A stretch of 12,336 bases of DNA from Erysipelotrichaceae bacterium (GTDB taxonomy: Bacteria > Bacillota_I > Bacilli_A > RFN20 > CAG-826): the NCBI GenBank assembly GCA_031271635.1, contig JAISVG010000095.1, forward strand, positions 1-12,336, read 5' to 3'. The notes beneath the pieces are model-generated. The model did no database searches. It had not been told where the DNA came from and saw nothing but the letters and a program-made list of their open reading frames with translations. The translations under genes and the position numbers were made by a program. Positions 1 to 7,964 of the stretch are shown here, one piece after another. Position 1 is the first letter of the stretch; the number at the start of each line of letters is the position of its first letter.

Positions 1-1488
1 ACTGGTTTATGGGATGCTTATTTTGCCTTTTTTGGCAATAACCCTGGGACCATTTTCTTTGGTTTCTTGTCGGAACCAAATAGTTCTGAATTCTTACCAG
101 CAGCGCAGTATCCTCATAATTTATATTTGTCGATTCTTTTCCGCTGGGGTCTTTTTGGCCTTTTCCTCTTTATTGGGTATATTTATTCTTCTTATAAGAT
201 TGCTCTTGAAGGAAAAGCTTCTTCTAACAAGATGGCAATTGGCCTCACTCTCATTTTACTTTTCATTTTCGGAATGGCGCTTGATATCCTCTTTGCAAGA
301 GCGATTCTTTACATTTACTTCGCGATCTTTGTGGTAATCACCGCGAAGCCGAAGTCGATTGGAAGACCAGTAACTATTGATGAAAACGATTTAAAAAAAG
401 AGAATATTATTGTTGAACTAATTCCCAGCCTAGCAAGAGGTGGTGCGGAACGCTTCGTTGCCTCTCTAGCGCATTCAATGAGCAAGACGGAGTTAGTTTA
501 TGTGGTAACTTTTTATGATGATATTACGGAAAAGAATCGTGAAATCATTGCGAATAACGAGAATATTAAACTCGTTTGTCTCCATAAGAAACGCGGGCTT
601 GATTTTAAATTCTATGATAATTTATTGTGGTTAATTAAAAGTTTAAAGCCAAAAGTGATCCATACTCATATTTATGCTTTATTTAACTTACTAATTGCCA
701 CTTGGTCTTTAAGGGGTTTACATATTGTTCATTCTGTTCATAACCTTGCTCCTAATGAGGCAAAACATTTTCGGAGAATTCTTTATTACTTTGCTTTTAA
801 AATGAAGAAAGTGCTCCCTGTAGCTATTTCTATTAGTACCAAAAGCTCATACGAGAAATACTATCATTTAAGCAATATCCCGCTTATTTATAATGGTATT
901 GATGTCGATGCAAATGTCGCCCCAAACACCACTAGAAAAAACATTATGATTAATGTTGGCCGAATGACAGAACAAAAGAACCAACTCGCTTTAGTTGAAG
1001 CGTTTGAGTTTTTCGTAACTGATAATCCTCATTGGGAGTTATATATTGTGGGTAATGGTCCGCTTAAAGAAGTGATTATGGAGCGCGCTAAATTATTGAT
1101 TGCTGAAGGGAAACTAAAGATTCTTAGTGATGTTGAGAATTTAAACGAAGTTTATAATACTTGTCAAGCCTTTGTACTACCTTCAATTTATGAAGGAAAT
1201 TCAATTGCTCTTCTTGAAGCGATTAACTATAATCTCTTTATTATTGCAACGAAGGTTGGTGCTGCAACTGAGTATCTTATTCCTAATGTTAACGGAATTT
1301 TTGTTAGTAGTCCCGCAATGTATGATATTTATCTTGCTTTAACTAAGGCTCTCCCATATTTAGGGAAAACGAATAATCAAGCCTTGTTAGAAAAAATCTC
1401 AATTGAGAAGACTGCAAGCGAATATTTATCTCTATTTACTCAAATTAGTGAAAAGAAAACTAAAAATAAGCGTCACGCCCGCGTGTAG
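1..1488 (+). CDS. O-antigen polymerase/ligase-like C-terminus fused to a GT4 glycosyltransferase (5' end outside window)
   Basis: The reading frame is open from base 1 to the TAG at 1486-1488, so the true start lies upstream. The first 115 or so visible residues are hydrophobic and look like the end of a Wzy/WaaL-type protein: a Pro-His-Asn-Leu-Tyr-Leu stretch at 112-129, then the Gly-Leu-Phe-Gly turn and further membrane segments up to about base 345. After a short polar linker a cytosolic GT-B glycosyltransferase begins near base 409. It shows Gly-Gly-Ala-Glu-Arg at 439-453, Gly-Arg-Met-x3-Lys-Asn near 958-981, and the GT4 EX7E motif with Glu codons at 1192-1194 and 1216-1218. No ATG with a ribosome site separates the halves; a TTG at 67 and a GTG at 331 are in frame but have no Shine-Dalgarno sequence. 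A polymerase fused to a transferase is unusual. An assembly or deletion artefact is the main alternative. Sugar specificity is unknown. Confidence 0.75.
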   Translation, partial: TGLWDAYFAFFGNNPGTIFFGFLSEPNSSEFLPAAQYPHNLYLSILFRWGLFGLFLFIGYIYSSYKIALEGKASSNKMAIGLTLILLFIFGMALDILFARAILYIYFAIFVVITAKPKSIGRPVTIDENDLKKENIIVELIPSLARGGAERFVASLAHSMSKTELVYVVTFYDDITEKNREIIANNENIKLVCLHKKRGLDFKFYDNLLWLIKSLKPKVIHTHIYALFNLLIATWSLRGLHIVHSVHNLAPNEAKHFRRILYYFAFKMKKVLPVAISISTKSSYEKYYHLSNIPLIYNGIDVDANVAPNTTRKNIMINVGRMTEQKNQLALVEAFEFFVTDNPHWELYIVGNGPLKEVIMERAKLLIAEGKLKILSDVENLNEVYNTCQAFVLPSIYEGNSIALLEAINYNLFIIATKVGAATEYLIPNVNGIFVSSPAMYDIYLALTKALPYLGKTNNQALLEKISIEKTASEYLSLFTQISEKKTKNKRHARV

Positions 1489-1520
1489 TTGCATTATTTA
1501 TCATTATTAGATATGATAAA

Positions 1521-1530
1521 AAAGGAGAGG
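1521..1530 (+). promoter_or_regulatory. Strong ribosome-binding site of capE
   Basis: A purine block, AAAGGAGAGG, ends two bases before the ATG at 1533, with the GGAG core about six bases upstream of it. It is the strongest Shine-Dalgarno sequence in the window and fixes the capE start. The gap to the previous stop is only 44 bases and holds no terminator. Confidence 0.8.
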
Positions 1531-1532
1531 AT

Positions 1533-2537
1533 ATGGAATTTGCTGGAAAAATAGTCTTAATTACTGGAGGAACGGGAAGTTTTGGCCGCGCGCTCACCAA
1601 CCGTCTTTTGCAAACGGACGTAAAAGAAATTAGAATTTTGTCCCGTGATGAAAAACGTCAGGATGATATGCGAAAAGAATATCATAATCCGATTCTTAAG
1701 TTTTATTTAGGCGATGTAAGAGATCCTGCTTCTTTAAAATCGGCTTTTAAGGGGGTAGACTATGTTTTTCATGCCGCAGCCCTAAAGCAAGTTCCTAGTT
1801 GTGAATTTTTTCCGCTTGAAGCGATAAAAACTAATATCTTAGGTTCAAATAATGTCATTGATGCCAGTATTGATGCAAAAGTAAGACGCGTGGTTTTTCT
1901 TTCAACTGATAAGGCTGCTTATCCGATTAATGCGATGGGGATGAGTAAGGCTTTAATGGAAAAAACGGTGCTCTCTCGTGCCCGAGAATTGCGGGATGAT
2001 GGACCAATCCTTTGCTTAACTCGTTTTGGTAATGTTCTTGGCTCAAGAGGCTCGGTGATTCCGCTTTTTATTAAGCAGATTAAAGAGCATAAAGAAGTTA
2101 CAATAACCGATCCCGAAATGACACGATTCATTATGTCTTTAGATGATGCTGTTACTTTGGTACTGCACGCTCTTGAGAGGGGGGGGCAAGGTGATTTCTT
2201 TATTCGGAAGTCAAACGCAACTAAGATTGGAACCATTGTTGAAGCCTTGCAGGAGTTATTACAACAGAAGACGATAACGAAAATCATTGGGCCAAGACAT
2301 GGCGAAAAACAGTTTGAAACTCTTGTTACAAGTGAAGAAATTGTCCATAGTGTTGATCTTGGCACCTTCTTTAAAATTGTTCTTGACGAAAGAGATTTAA
2401 ACTATGATATCTTCTTTAATACTGGTAATAAGCGCTTGTTATTAGATACGGCCTTTACGTCAAATAACACCAAACTCTTAAATAAAGATGAACTGATTGA
2501 ACTACTGAAAAAGGAGGATTTTAGCACTTATTTATGA
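1533..2537 (+). CDS. capE: UDP-GlcNAc 4,6-dehydratase / 5-epimerase (CapE/FnlA-type)
   Basis: This cytosolic extended short-chain dehydrogenase starts the UDP-L-FucNAc pathway: it removes water across C4-C6 of UDP-GlcNAc and inverts C5. The 334 residues are close to the usual CapE length. The NAD(P)-binding motif GGTGSFG is at residues 12-18. STDKAAYPIN at 124-133 is followed by Met135-x-x-x-Lys139, the Met-Lys replacement of the usual Tyr-x-x-x-Lys that is typical of this dehydratase group. TRFGNVLGSRGSV at 163-175 and the R-H-G-E-K stretch near 255-259 are also family signatures. The start at 1533 has a strong ribosome site. The stop TGA overlaps the next ATG as ATGA, which suggests translational coupling to capF. 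The gene contains a run of eight G at 2179-2186 (codons 216-218) where slippage would truncate the protein. Function is assigned with high confidence from motifs and from the following capF and capG. Confidence 0.93.
   Translation: MEFAGKIVLITGGTGSFGRALTNRLLQTDVKEIRILSRDEKRQDDMRKEYHNPILKFYLGDVRDPASLKSAFKGVDYVFHAAALKQVPSCEFFPLEAIKTNILGSNNVIDASIDAKVRRVVFLSTDKAAYPINAMGMSKALMEKTVLSRARELRDDGPILCLTRFGNVLGSRGSVIPLFIKQIKEHKEVTITDPEMTRFIMSLDDAVTLVLHALERGGQGDFFIRKSNATKIGTIVEALQELLQQKTITKIIGPRHGEKQFETLVTSEEIVHSVDLGTFFKIVLDERDLNYDIFFNTGNKRLLLDTAFTSNNTKLLNKDELIELLKKEDFSTYL
2179..2186 (+). repeat. G8 homopolymer inside capE
   Basis: Eight consecutive G fall in codons 216-218 of capE (Arg-Gly-Gly). Runs of A or T of this length occur elsewhere in the window, but I found no other G or C run this long in this AT-rich DNA. 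Gaining one G would bring a TGA into frame three codons after the tract. Losing one G would lead to a TAA about 40 codons later. Either removes roughly the last third of the enzyme. Such tracts are known sites of slipped-strand phase variation; that it varies here is inference. Confidence 0.6.
2511..2517 (+). promoter_or_regulatory. Ribosome-binding site of capF, distant
   Basis: AAGGAGG lies within the end of capE, 16 bases before the capF ATG at 2534, which is farther than usual. An in-frame TAG at 2522-2524 rules out any earlier capF start. The long spacing together with the ATGA overlap makes stop-start coupling from capE the likely main route of capF initiation. Confidence 0.55.
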
Positions 2538-3595
2538 AAGTCTTAGTGGTTGGTGCGGCAGGGTTTATTGGAAAAAACCTCGTTCTAAGATTACAAGAAT
2601 TAGGACATGAGGTTTTTATGTTTGATAAAAATAATTCACTTAATGACTTAGCAACAATTACTGATGAAGTTAGTTTTATTTATCACCTTGGCGGTATTAA
2701 TCGGGCTGGTAGTGATGAAGAATTCGTGACAGGAAATGTTGACCTCACTAGTGCGGTGGTTAAAATGGCATCTCAAAAAAACCTCCCAGTCCTTTATTCA
2801 AGTACTACAAAAATTGAAACTGAACCATATTTAGTTTATTCAATTACCAAACTGCAGGGCGAAAAAATTGTGAAAAAACTCGGTAAAAATGGGCATATTA
2901 TTTGTCTCCCAAATGTTTTTGGAAAATGGGCGCAACCTTTTTATAATTCGGTGGTGGCCACCTTTATTGAACAAGTGTATCAAGATCAAGTCATGGTGAC
3001 CCATGATGCTAAACTAACTCTCGCATATATTGATGATGTAACTGAAGTTCTTCTTTCCTATCTTGGACCAAAGGTGTTACCACTAGTAACATATGAAAAA
3101 ACTGTTCCTGAAATTGCATCCTTGCTTCGCTTTTTTAAAAAAGAATTAACGACCTTCACTTTTTCAAGGAAAGACGATTTTGAAACTAAACTTTTCGCTA
3201 CTTTTCTAAGTGCGATCCCAAAGTCCGACCTATTTCACCCTTTAAATGTTCATCTTGATGAGCGAGGTTCTTTTACCGAACTCATTAAAAGTGAACACCA
3301 GATGCAAGTCTCTTTAAATGTAATTAATCCAGGTTTTACTAAGGGAAACCACTATCATCATACTAAAATAGAAATTTTTACATGCATTGATGGCGAGGCT
3401 GAAGTTACTTTGAAACACTTAGGAAATGGTGATGAATTTATGATTGTTTTAAATTCACTTCATCGTACGGTTTTCATCCCTCCTGGCTATCTTCATCAAA
3501 TTAGTAATAAGCAGGCGCAAGAGTTTAAGATGCTGATTTATAGTTTCTCTTTTTTTGATCCAGAACACTCTGATACATATCAGGAGATGAAATGA
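2534..3595 (+). CDS. capF: Bifunctional CapF: cupin C3-epimerase and C4-reductase for UDP-L-FucNAc synthesis
   Basis: This is the second enzyme of UDP-L-FucNAc synthesis. In the characterised S. aureus CapF, a C-terminal zinc-binding cupin epimerises C3 of the CapE product and an N-terminal short-chain reductase then reduces C4, giving the UDP-L-talose-type intermediate. Both domains are visible. The nucleotide-binding motif GAAGFIG is at residues 7-13, a Ser-Ser-Thr stretch at 89-91 and Tyr102-x-x-x-Lys106. From about residue 236 comes the cupin, with GNHYHHTK at 271-278, Glu280, and PGYLH at 317-321 carrying the second His of the fold. The length of 353 residues is slightly short of the usual 365-370. 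It overlaps capE and capG by four bases each (ATGA), so the three are almost certainly translated together. Confidence 0.92.
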   Translation: MKVLVVGAAGFIGKNLVLRLQELGHEVFMFDKNNSLNDLATITDEVSFIYHLGGINRAGSDEEFVTGNVDLTSAVVKMASQKNLPVLYSSTTKIETEPYLVYSITKLQGEKIVKKLGKNGHIICLPNVFGKWAQPFYNSVVATFIEQVYQDQVMVTHDAKLTLAYIDDVTEVLLSYLGPKVLPLVTYEKTVPEIASLLRFFKKELTTFTFSRKDDFETKLFATFLSAIPKSDLFHPLNVHLDERGSFTELIKSEHQMQVSLNVINPGFTKGNHYHHTKIEIFTCIDGEAEVTLKHLGNGDEFMIVLNSLHRTVFIPPGYLHQISNKQAQEFKMLIYSFSFFDPEHSDTYQEMK

Positions 3596-4701
3596 AAAAA
3601 CTAAAAGTGATGACGATTCTTGGTACTAGACCAGAGATTATTAGATTATCAGAAACCATTAAAACCTGCGATCAAGCCTTTAACCATCTTTTGGTGCATA
3701 CTGAACAAAACTATGATTTTTCGCTCAGTGATGTTTTTTTTAAAACCCTCTCGTTACGGCAGCCAGACTATTTTCTTGATACTTCAAAAGGATCGGCGCT
3801 CGGCACGAGACTTGGACAAGTAATTGAAAAGACTTATAAAGTGATGTATCGCGAGAAGCCTGATGCCGTGATTATTTTAGGAGACACCAATTCGAGTCTG
3901 GCAGCAATTGCAGCAAAACGGCTCAAGATTCCTATTTTTCATCTTGAAGCCGGAAATCGTTGTCATGATGAAAATGTTCCTGAAATGTGTAATCGCAGAA
4001 TTGTCGACCATATTGCGGACATTAATGTGGCGTATACGGAACAAGCGAAGGACTATTTACTCCAGGAAGGACTTAATCCGTTACGAGTTTTTGTTTCTGG
4101 AACCCCGCTTTTAGAATTATACTCAAAGTATCAAGAAGATATTATGAAGAGTCATATCTTAAAAGATCTTGATTTAGAGCCAAAACAATACATTGTTCTT
4201 TCAATGCATCGCGAAGAAAACATTGATCAAAAGACAACTTTTAAATCATTAATTCAAGCAATAAATGAAATTGCGGAACGCTACCGACTTCCTGTTATTT
4301 TTTCCGCTCATCCGCGCACCAAGAAGCAACTTGAAGAAAATAAAATCACGATGCATGAACTAGTTCACATTATGACACCACTCAGTTACTTTGATTACAT
4401 GAAATTGCAACAAAATGCTTTTGTGGTCTTATCAGATTCTGGAAGCGTTACTGAAGAGTGTCAAATTGCGGCTTTTCCAGCGGTTTTAATTCGGACTTCA
4501 ACTGAAAGACCAGAAGGTATTGATTGGGGTAATATTGTTTTGGGAGGCGTTTCAAGTAAAGGCATTATTAATGCCATTGAAATTGTTAAAAATCAGACGA
4601 TTTTTGCGCATCAATATCAAGGGTTATCTTTTTCTAAAACCATCGTGAGTCTCGTACAAGGTTATACTGAGGTAATCAATCAAGAAGTATGGAAAAAGTA
4701 A
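3592..4701 (+). CDS. capG: UDP-N-acetyl-L-talosamine 2-epimerase giving UDP-L-FucNAc (CapG/FnlC-type)
   Basis: This cytosolic non-hydrolysing 2-epimerase of the WecB superfamily (GT-B fold) inverts C2 of the CapF product to give UDP-N-acetyl-L-fucosamine. Motifs seen: GTRPE at residues 11-15, GDTNS at 97-101, HLEAGNRCHDENVPE at 117-131, HREEN at 206-210, HPRT at 240-243, SDSGS at 281-285 and RTSTERPE at 301-308. The EAGNRCxDxxVPE form is what separates CapG/FnlC proteins from the UDP-GlcNAc 2-epimerase WecB, which usually has EAGLRTGD; this agrees with the neighbouring capE and capF. An AGGAG ribosome site at 3582-3586 sits five bases before the ATG, which also overlaps the capF stop. The end overlaps the next gene by 13 bases. 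The 369 residues are normal for the family. Confidence 0.92.
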   Translation: MKKLKVMTILGTRPEIIRLSETIKTCDQAFNHLLVHTEQNYDFSLSDVFFKTLSLRQPDYFLDTSKGSALGTRLGQVIEKTYKVMYREKPDAVIILGDTNSSLAAIAAKRLKIPIFHLEAGNRCHDENVPEMCNRRIVDHIADINVAYTEQAKDYLLQEGLNPLRVFVSGTPLLELYSKYQEDIMKSHILKDLDLEPKQYIVLSMHREENIDQKTTFKSLIQAINEIAERYRLPVIFSAHPRTKKQLEENKITMHELVHIMTPLSYFDYMKLQQNAFVVLSDSGSVTEECQIAAFPAVLIRTSTERPEGIDWGNIVLGGVSSKGIINAIEIVKNQTIFAHQYQGLSFSKTIVSLVQGYTEVINQEVWKK

Positions 4702-5774
4702 AACCAGTCGTGGTCTTTTCTTGTTCTTCATTATCTTTTGGGGGCGCAGAAAGACAGATTGCTAATTTAGCCAATGGTTTAGTCAGCCTTGAGAAATATA
4801 AAGTTCATTTAGTGATATATTATCGCCGCAAGCAAGAATACCCAGTTGATTCTAGAATTATGATTCATTCACTTTATGAAACCGAGAATGATAATCAAGT
4901 GGCGAATAAAATTACAAAGATTAAGTTAATGCAGGTTCTTTTAAAAAAACTTAACCCCCAGTTTGTTTTCTCGGTGCTTCAGAATGTCTCGCTGATTATT
5001 TCGCTTGCCAAAAAACAGCTTCCTTTTAAGCACATTCATCTTGTGGCAACAAATCCTCGTTGTGAGTCAAAATTAATGAACATGATTATTTTAAGAAGAT
5101 GCGACCATATAATTCTTCAGTGTGAGGAACAAAAAGAGTTTTATTCAAAACAGGTCCTTAAAAAAGCTTCAGTAATTCCAAATCCCATTACCCCTTTAAT
5201 CAATTATCGTAAAAAAGACGTTTCGATTATTAAAAATATTGTGATGATGGGAAGAATTGTCAGGCCAAAAAACTATTATTTTGCTATTGATTTACTGAAA
5301 TTAATTCCAAATCAAGAAGTGAACTTGACCATTTATGGTGACTCTAAGACGGAACAACCAAAACTTGAACAGTATATCCGTGCGAAGGGTCTTGAATCGC
5401 GAGTAAGCTTTAAAGGCTTTAGTTTGAATGCTGCTGAAATCTTAGCTTCCTATGACCTATTTTTAATGACTAGTCTTTATGAAGGCTTGCCAAATGCTTT
5501 GATGGAAGCAATGTCGGCAGCGCTCCCGATTGTTATCACACCATTTAAAACTGGAGGTAAAGATCTATTAGGACAGCATGAACGCGGTAATATCCTTAGC
5601 ACATTTAATCTTGAGATTGCTAGTAAGGAACTTAATGATATCATGAGTAAGGTGACGTTATTAAATGAACAAAGAATTAAGGCAAGATCTTTTATTAATA
5701 AACATTTTACCAGTGAGATTATCGCGATACGATATGATGAACTTATTACTTTTTTGAAGGGAAGCAAGCAATAA
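4689..5774 (+). CDS. Family-4 glycosyltransferase, first of the tandem set
   Basis: A 361-residue retaining GT-B glycosyltransferase, expected at the cytosolic face of the membrane, adding one sugar to the lipid-linked repeat unit. The N-terminal acceptor domain opens with a beta strand and the glycine loop FGGAER at residues 17-22. The donor domain starts near 181 with GRIVRPKNY at 188-196 (Arg and Lys typically contact the nucleotide diphosphate). The sequence DLFLMTSLYEGLPNALMEAM includes the EX7E pair Glu265 and Glu273, and HERG at 297-300 follows. The gene begins inside capG with a 13-base overlap and only a weak AAGAAG before the ATG, so coupling to capG translation is likely. Donor and linkage cannot be read from sequence. 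Because it directly follows the FucNAc genes it is a reasonable candidate FucNAc transferase, but that is only positional inference. Confidence 0.88.
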   Translation: MEKVKPVVVFSCSSLSFGGAERQIANLANGLVSLEKYKVHLVIYYRRKQEYPVDSRIMIHSLYETENDNQVANKITKIKLMQVLLKKLNPQFVFSVLQNVSLIISLAKKQLPFKHIHLVATNPRCESKLMNMIILRRCDHIILQCEEQKEFYSKQVLKKASVIPNPITPLINYRKKDVSIIKNIVMMGRIVRPKNYYFAIDLLKLIPNQEVNLTIYGDSKTEQPKLEQYIRAKGLESRVSFKGFSLNAAEILASYDLFLMTSLYEGLPNALMEAMSAALPIVITPFKTGGKDLLGQHERGNILSTFNLEIASKELNDIMSKVTLLNEQRIKARSFINKHFTSEIIAIRYDELITFLKGSKQ

Positions 5775-6853
5775 TGGAACAGCAGCTAGTTTTAGTAGTT
5801 TATTCCCTGCGAGGAGGCGGCGCGGAAAGACAGGTTGCAGCAACTGCAAATCTTTTAGTAAGACAAGGAATAAGAGTGAGTGTCTTAGTAATGTTTCGCG
5901 ATGAAAAAGAATACCCTCTTGATTCGAGTATTGCCATTTATAGTATTTTTAAGAATCGTGAAGTATACTTAAAGACTGGAAAAATCAAGAAGTTTTTCTT
6001 GATGAGGAAATTAGTCCGTTCTATTAAGATCAAGACCCTTTGGTCATACGATGAAAACATTAGTTTCTTTATAAAAGCCTTTATCAAACGCCGGATTAAA
6101 CTAGTGAATTTTGTGTTAAATGCGAGATCATTTCAAACTAACCGCTTTCGTGCCGACTATGTTATCAAGCATTCCTTTAAAAACGTTTTACAGAACGAAG
6201 AACAAAAAAAATATTACGATCAAAATACTCTTGAAAAGAGTGTGGTCATTCCTAACCCGATGGATTTTGATTCAATCGTCCCAAAACTTGAGTATCGCGA
6301 AAAGATTACCAGAATCTATATGGTAGGTCGGATGGTTCCAGTCAAAAACTATCCCTTGGCCATTAAAGCCTTCAAGTTGGTTCATGATAAATATCCCGAA
6401 GTGCGACTTGATATTTATGGCACGTATTTTGCATCAGCGGATAATGAAGCGATGATGAAGTTTATTCAAGAGGCAAAGCTGAATGATGTGGTCACTTTTC
6501 ACGGCTTTTCGGTGCAAGTCCGAGAAGAGGCCAAGAATTATGATTTATTTTTGATGACAAGTATCACTGAGGGTCTTCCAAATGCATTAATTGAGGCGAT
6601 GGCGACGGGAGTCCCTGCGGTAGTAACTAATTTTGAAACTGGATCCTGCGATCTCCTTGGGAACAATAATGAAAGAGGCATCATCACGCTTCAAACTCCT
6701 GAGGCTGTGGCCGAAGGGATTATTAAGATGATTAATGATCCAACTCTAGCGACCTCATATGCAATGAAGGCAAAAACTTATGTTAATACTTTTCTTAGTG
6801 AAAAGGTAATCATCGGTAAACTCCTAGAACTAGCACGGGAGAACAATGAATAA
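5774..6853 (+). CDS. Family-4 glycosyltransferase, second of the tandem set
   Basis: A 359-residue soluble or membrane-associated GT-B enzyme with the same architecture as its neighbours. The N-terminal loop GGGAERQ is at residues 14-20. The donor-side motif GRMVPVKNY is at 185-193. DLFLMTSITEGLPNALIEAM carries Glu266 and Glu274 of EX7E, followed by NNNERG near 293-298. The ATG shares one base with the preceding TAA (TAATG), and a GAAGGG purine block lies 12 bases upstream. It overlaps the next gene by eight bases. The acceptor domain is much less similar to the other copies than the donor domain, as expected if each enzyme recognises a different acceptor but binds related nucleotide sugars. 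Specificity is not predictable from this sequence alone. Confidence 0.88.
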   Translation: MEQQLVLVVYSLRGGGAERQVAATANLLVRQGIRVSVLVMFRDEKEYPLDSSIAIYSIFKNREVYLKTGKIKKFFLMRKLVRSIKIKTLWSYDENISFFIKAFIKRRIKLVNFVLNARSFQTNRFRADYVIKHSFKNVLQNEEQKKYYDQNTLEKSVVIPNPMDFDSIVPKLEYREKITRIYMVGRMVPVKNYPLAIKAFKLVHDKYPEVRLDIYGTYFASADNEAMMKFIQEAKLNDVVTFHGFSVQVREEAKNYDLFLMTSITEGLPNALIEAMATGVPAVVTNFETGSCDLLGNNNERGIITLQTPEAVAEGIIKMINDPTLATSYAMKAKTYVNTFLSEKVIIGKLLELARENNE

Positions 6854-7964
6854 CCCTGTTTTGAAAAAGAAAATTCTTGTTGTCGTTCCTTCACTCTCAC
6901 GAGGTGGAGCGGAACGTCAAGCAGCATTAATGGCGACAATGCTTCACGACAGCGGATATCATGTTGTGATTCTAACTCTTTATAATGATGAGATAAAATA
7001 TGATTTTCGCGCCACGAAAGTAGTTGATCTGCTTTCTTCTTATGAGGGATATAAAAAAACCAGAAAGCTTGCCTTTATTAAAATGATTCGTCAAGTGTTG
7101 CTAAAAGAAAAGCCAGATTTAATTTGTTCTTTTTTAACATTTATTACTTATTTAACGAGCCGCGCGAACGCCCGTCTTCATATCCCTCAGGTTGATATGG
7201 TGCGGAATTCTTATCGACATTTATCTTTCCTTAAAAAACTTATGTTCCATCTTTATAAGAATCGAATCACTGGTCTAATTTTACAAAATAAAGAGCAAGA
7301 AGCCTATTATTCTCGAAAACTGATAAATAAATCATTCATTCTTTATAATTCTTTAGACCCTGATTTTGTTAATGTACCGTTTCAAACAAGAGCAACAATT
7401 AGGAATTTTGTGGCCCTAGGAAGATTAATGCCTCAGAAGGACTATGGACTAATGATTATGGCTTTTAAAGAGGCATTAATTAGTAATTCACATCTTAAGT
7501 TATCGATATATGGACAGGGGCCTCTAAAGACCAAACTTGAAACACTTATTAAGGATCAACAATTAACAGCCGCGATTACAATCCATTCTCATGTTAGTAA
7601 TGTAAAGGAAGTCTTGCTAAGGCATGACGCCTTTTTAATGACTAGTGTCTATGAAGGTTTTCCAAACGCGATGATGGAGGCAATGGCAACAGGTCTACCT
7701 GTGATTGCGACTCCCTTTGAAACCGGGGCCATAACTTTGCTGGGCCATAATGAACGTGGCACTTTAGTTTCAAGGAATCCAAAAGAGATCGCAAAGGCCA
7801 TTCTTACTTATGAAGCGAATCCGACTTTAGCTAGCGAAAAGGCTAAGCTCGCTTATGAGTATATTAATCACGTGTCGAATCCGATTTATGTTAAACAACA
7901 ACTATTAAAAATAATCACAAAAATTTTTGGGGAATTTCAAGGTGAAAAAAGTAACAATTATTAA
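6846..7964 (+). CDS. Family-4 glycosyltransferase, third of the tandem set
   Basis: A 372-residue GT-B glycosyltransferase. A short Lys-rich N-terminus leads into the first beta strand and the loop RGGAERQ at residues 19-25. The donor motif GRLMPQKDY is at 192-200. FLMTSVYEGFPNAMMEAM supplies Glu270 and Glu278 of EX7E, and HNERG follows. The ATG lies eight bases inside the end of the previous gene, with GGGAGA a few bases upstream as ribosome site. The C-terminal tail is longer than in the other copies and ends in polar residues; its last 23 bases are shared with a small open frame in another phase. Expected to add one sugar to the repeat unit; donor unknown. Confidence 0.88.
   Translation: MNNPVLKKKILVVVPSLSRGGAERQAALMATMLHDSGYHVVILTLYNDEIKYDFRATKVVDLLSSYEGYKKTRKLAFIKMIRQVLLKEKPDLICSFLTFITYLTSRANARLHIPQVDMVRNSYRHLSFLKKLMFHLYKNRITGLILQNKEQEAYYSRKLINKSFILYNSLDPDFVNVPFQTRATIRNFVALGRLMPQKDYGLMIMAFKEALISNSHLKLSIYGQGPLKTKLETLIKDQQLTAAITIHSHVSNVKEVLLRHDAFLMTSVYEGFPNAMMEAMATGLPVIATPFETGAITLLGHNERGTLVSRNPKEIAKAILTYEANPTLASEKAKLAYEYINHVSNPIYVKQQLLKIITKIFGEFQGEKSNNY

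Noticed and set aside
14..337. 107-codon frame at the left edge in another phase
   Set aside because: It overlaps the polymerase-like part of the fusion gene. The phase that stays open from base 1 carries the Pro-His-Asn motif and continues into the transferase, so the other phase is a shadow.
1474..1485. Palindrome CACGCCCGCGTG at the end of the first gene as a terminator
   Set aside because: The stem is only four or five pairs with a tight loop and no T-tract follows; it also lies within coding sequence.
1489..1517. Possible promoter TTGCAT, 17 bases, TATGAT before capE
   Set aside because: Spacing is ideal and the -10 is good, but the -35 matches at only three positions and the predicted start would fall inside the capE ribosome site, leaving almost no leader. 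Likely chance in AT-rich DNA; co-transcription from upstream is simpler.
1919..2365. 148-codon open frame on the minus strand within capE
   Set aside because: It lies entirely inside a gene with unmistakable family motifs, and its Ser/Arg/Leu-rich translation looks like no protein. It is a shadow of capE codon use.
3734..3741. T8 run in capG as a second slippage switch
   Set aside because: T8 runs also occur at 8528-8535 and 9837-9844, as expected by chance in AT-rich coding DNA, so this one is not distinctive, unlike the G8 in capE.
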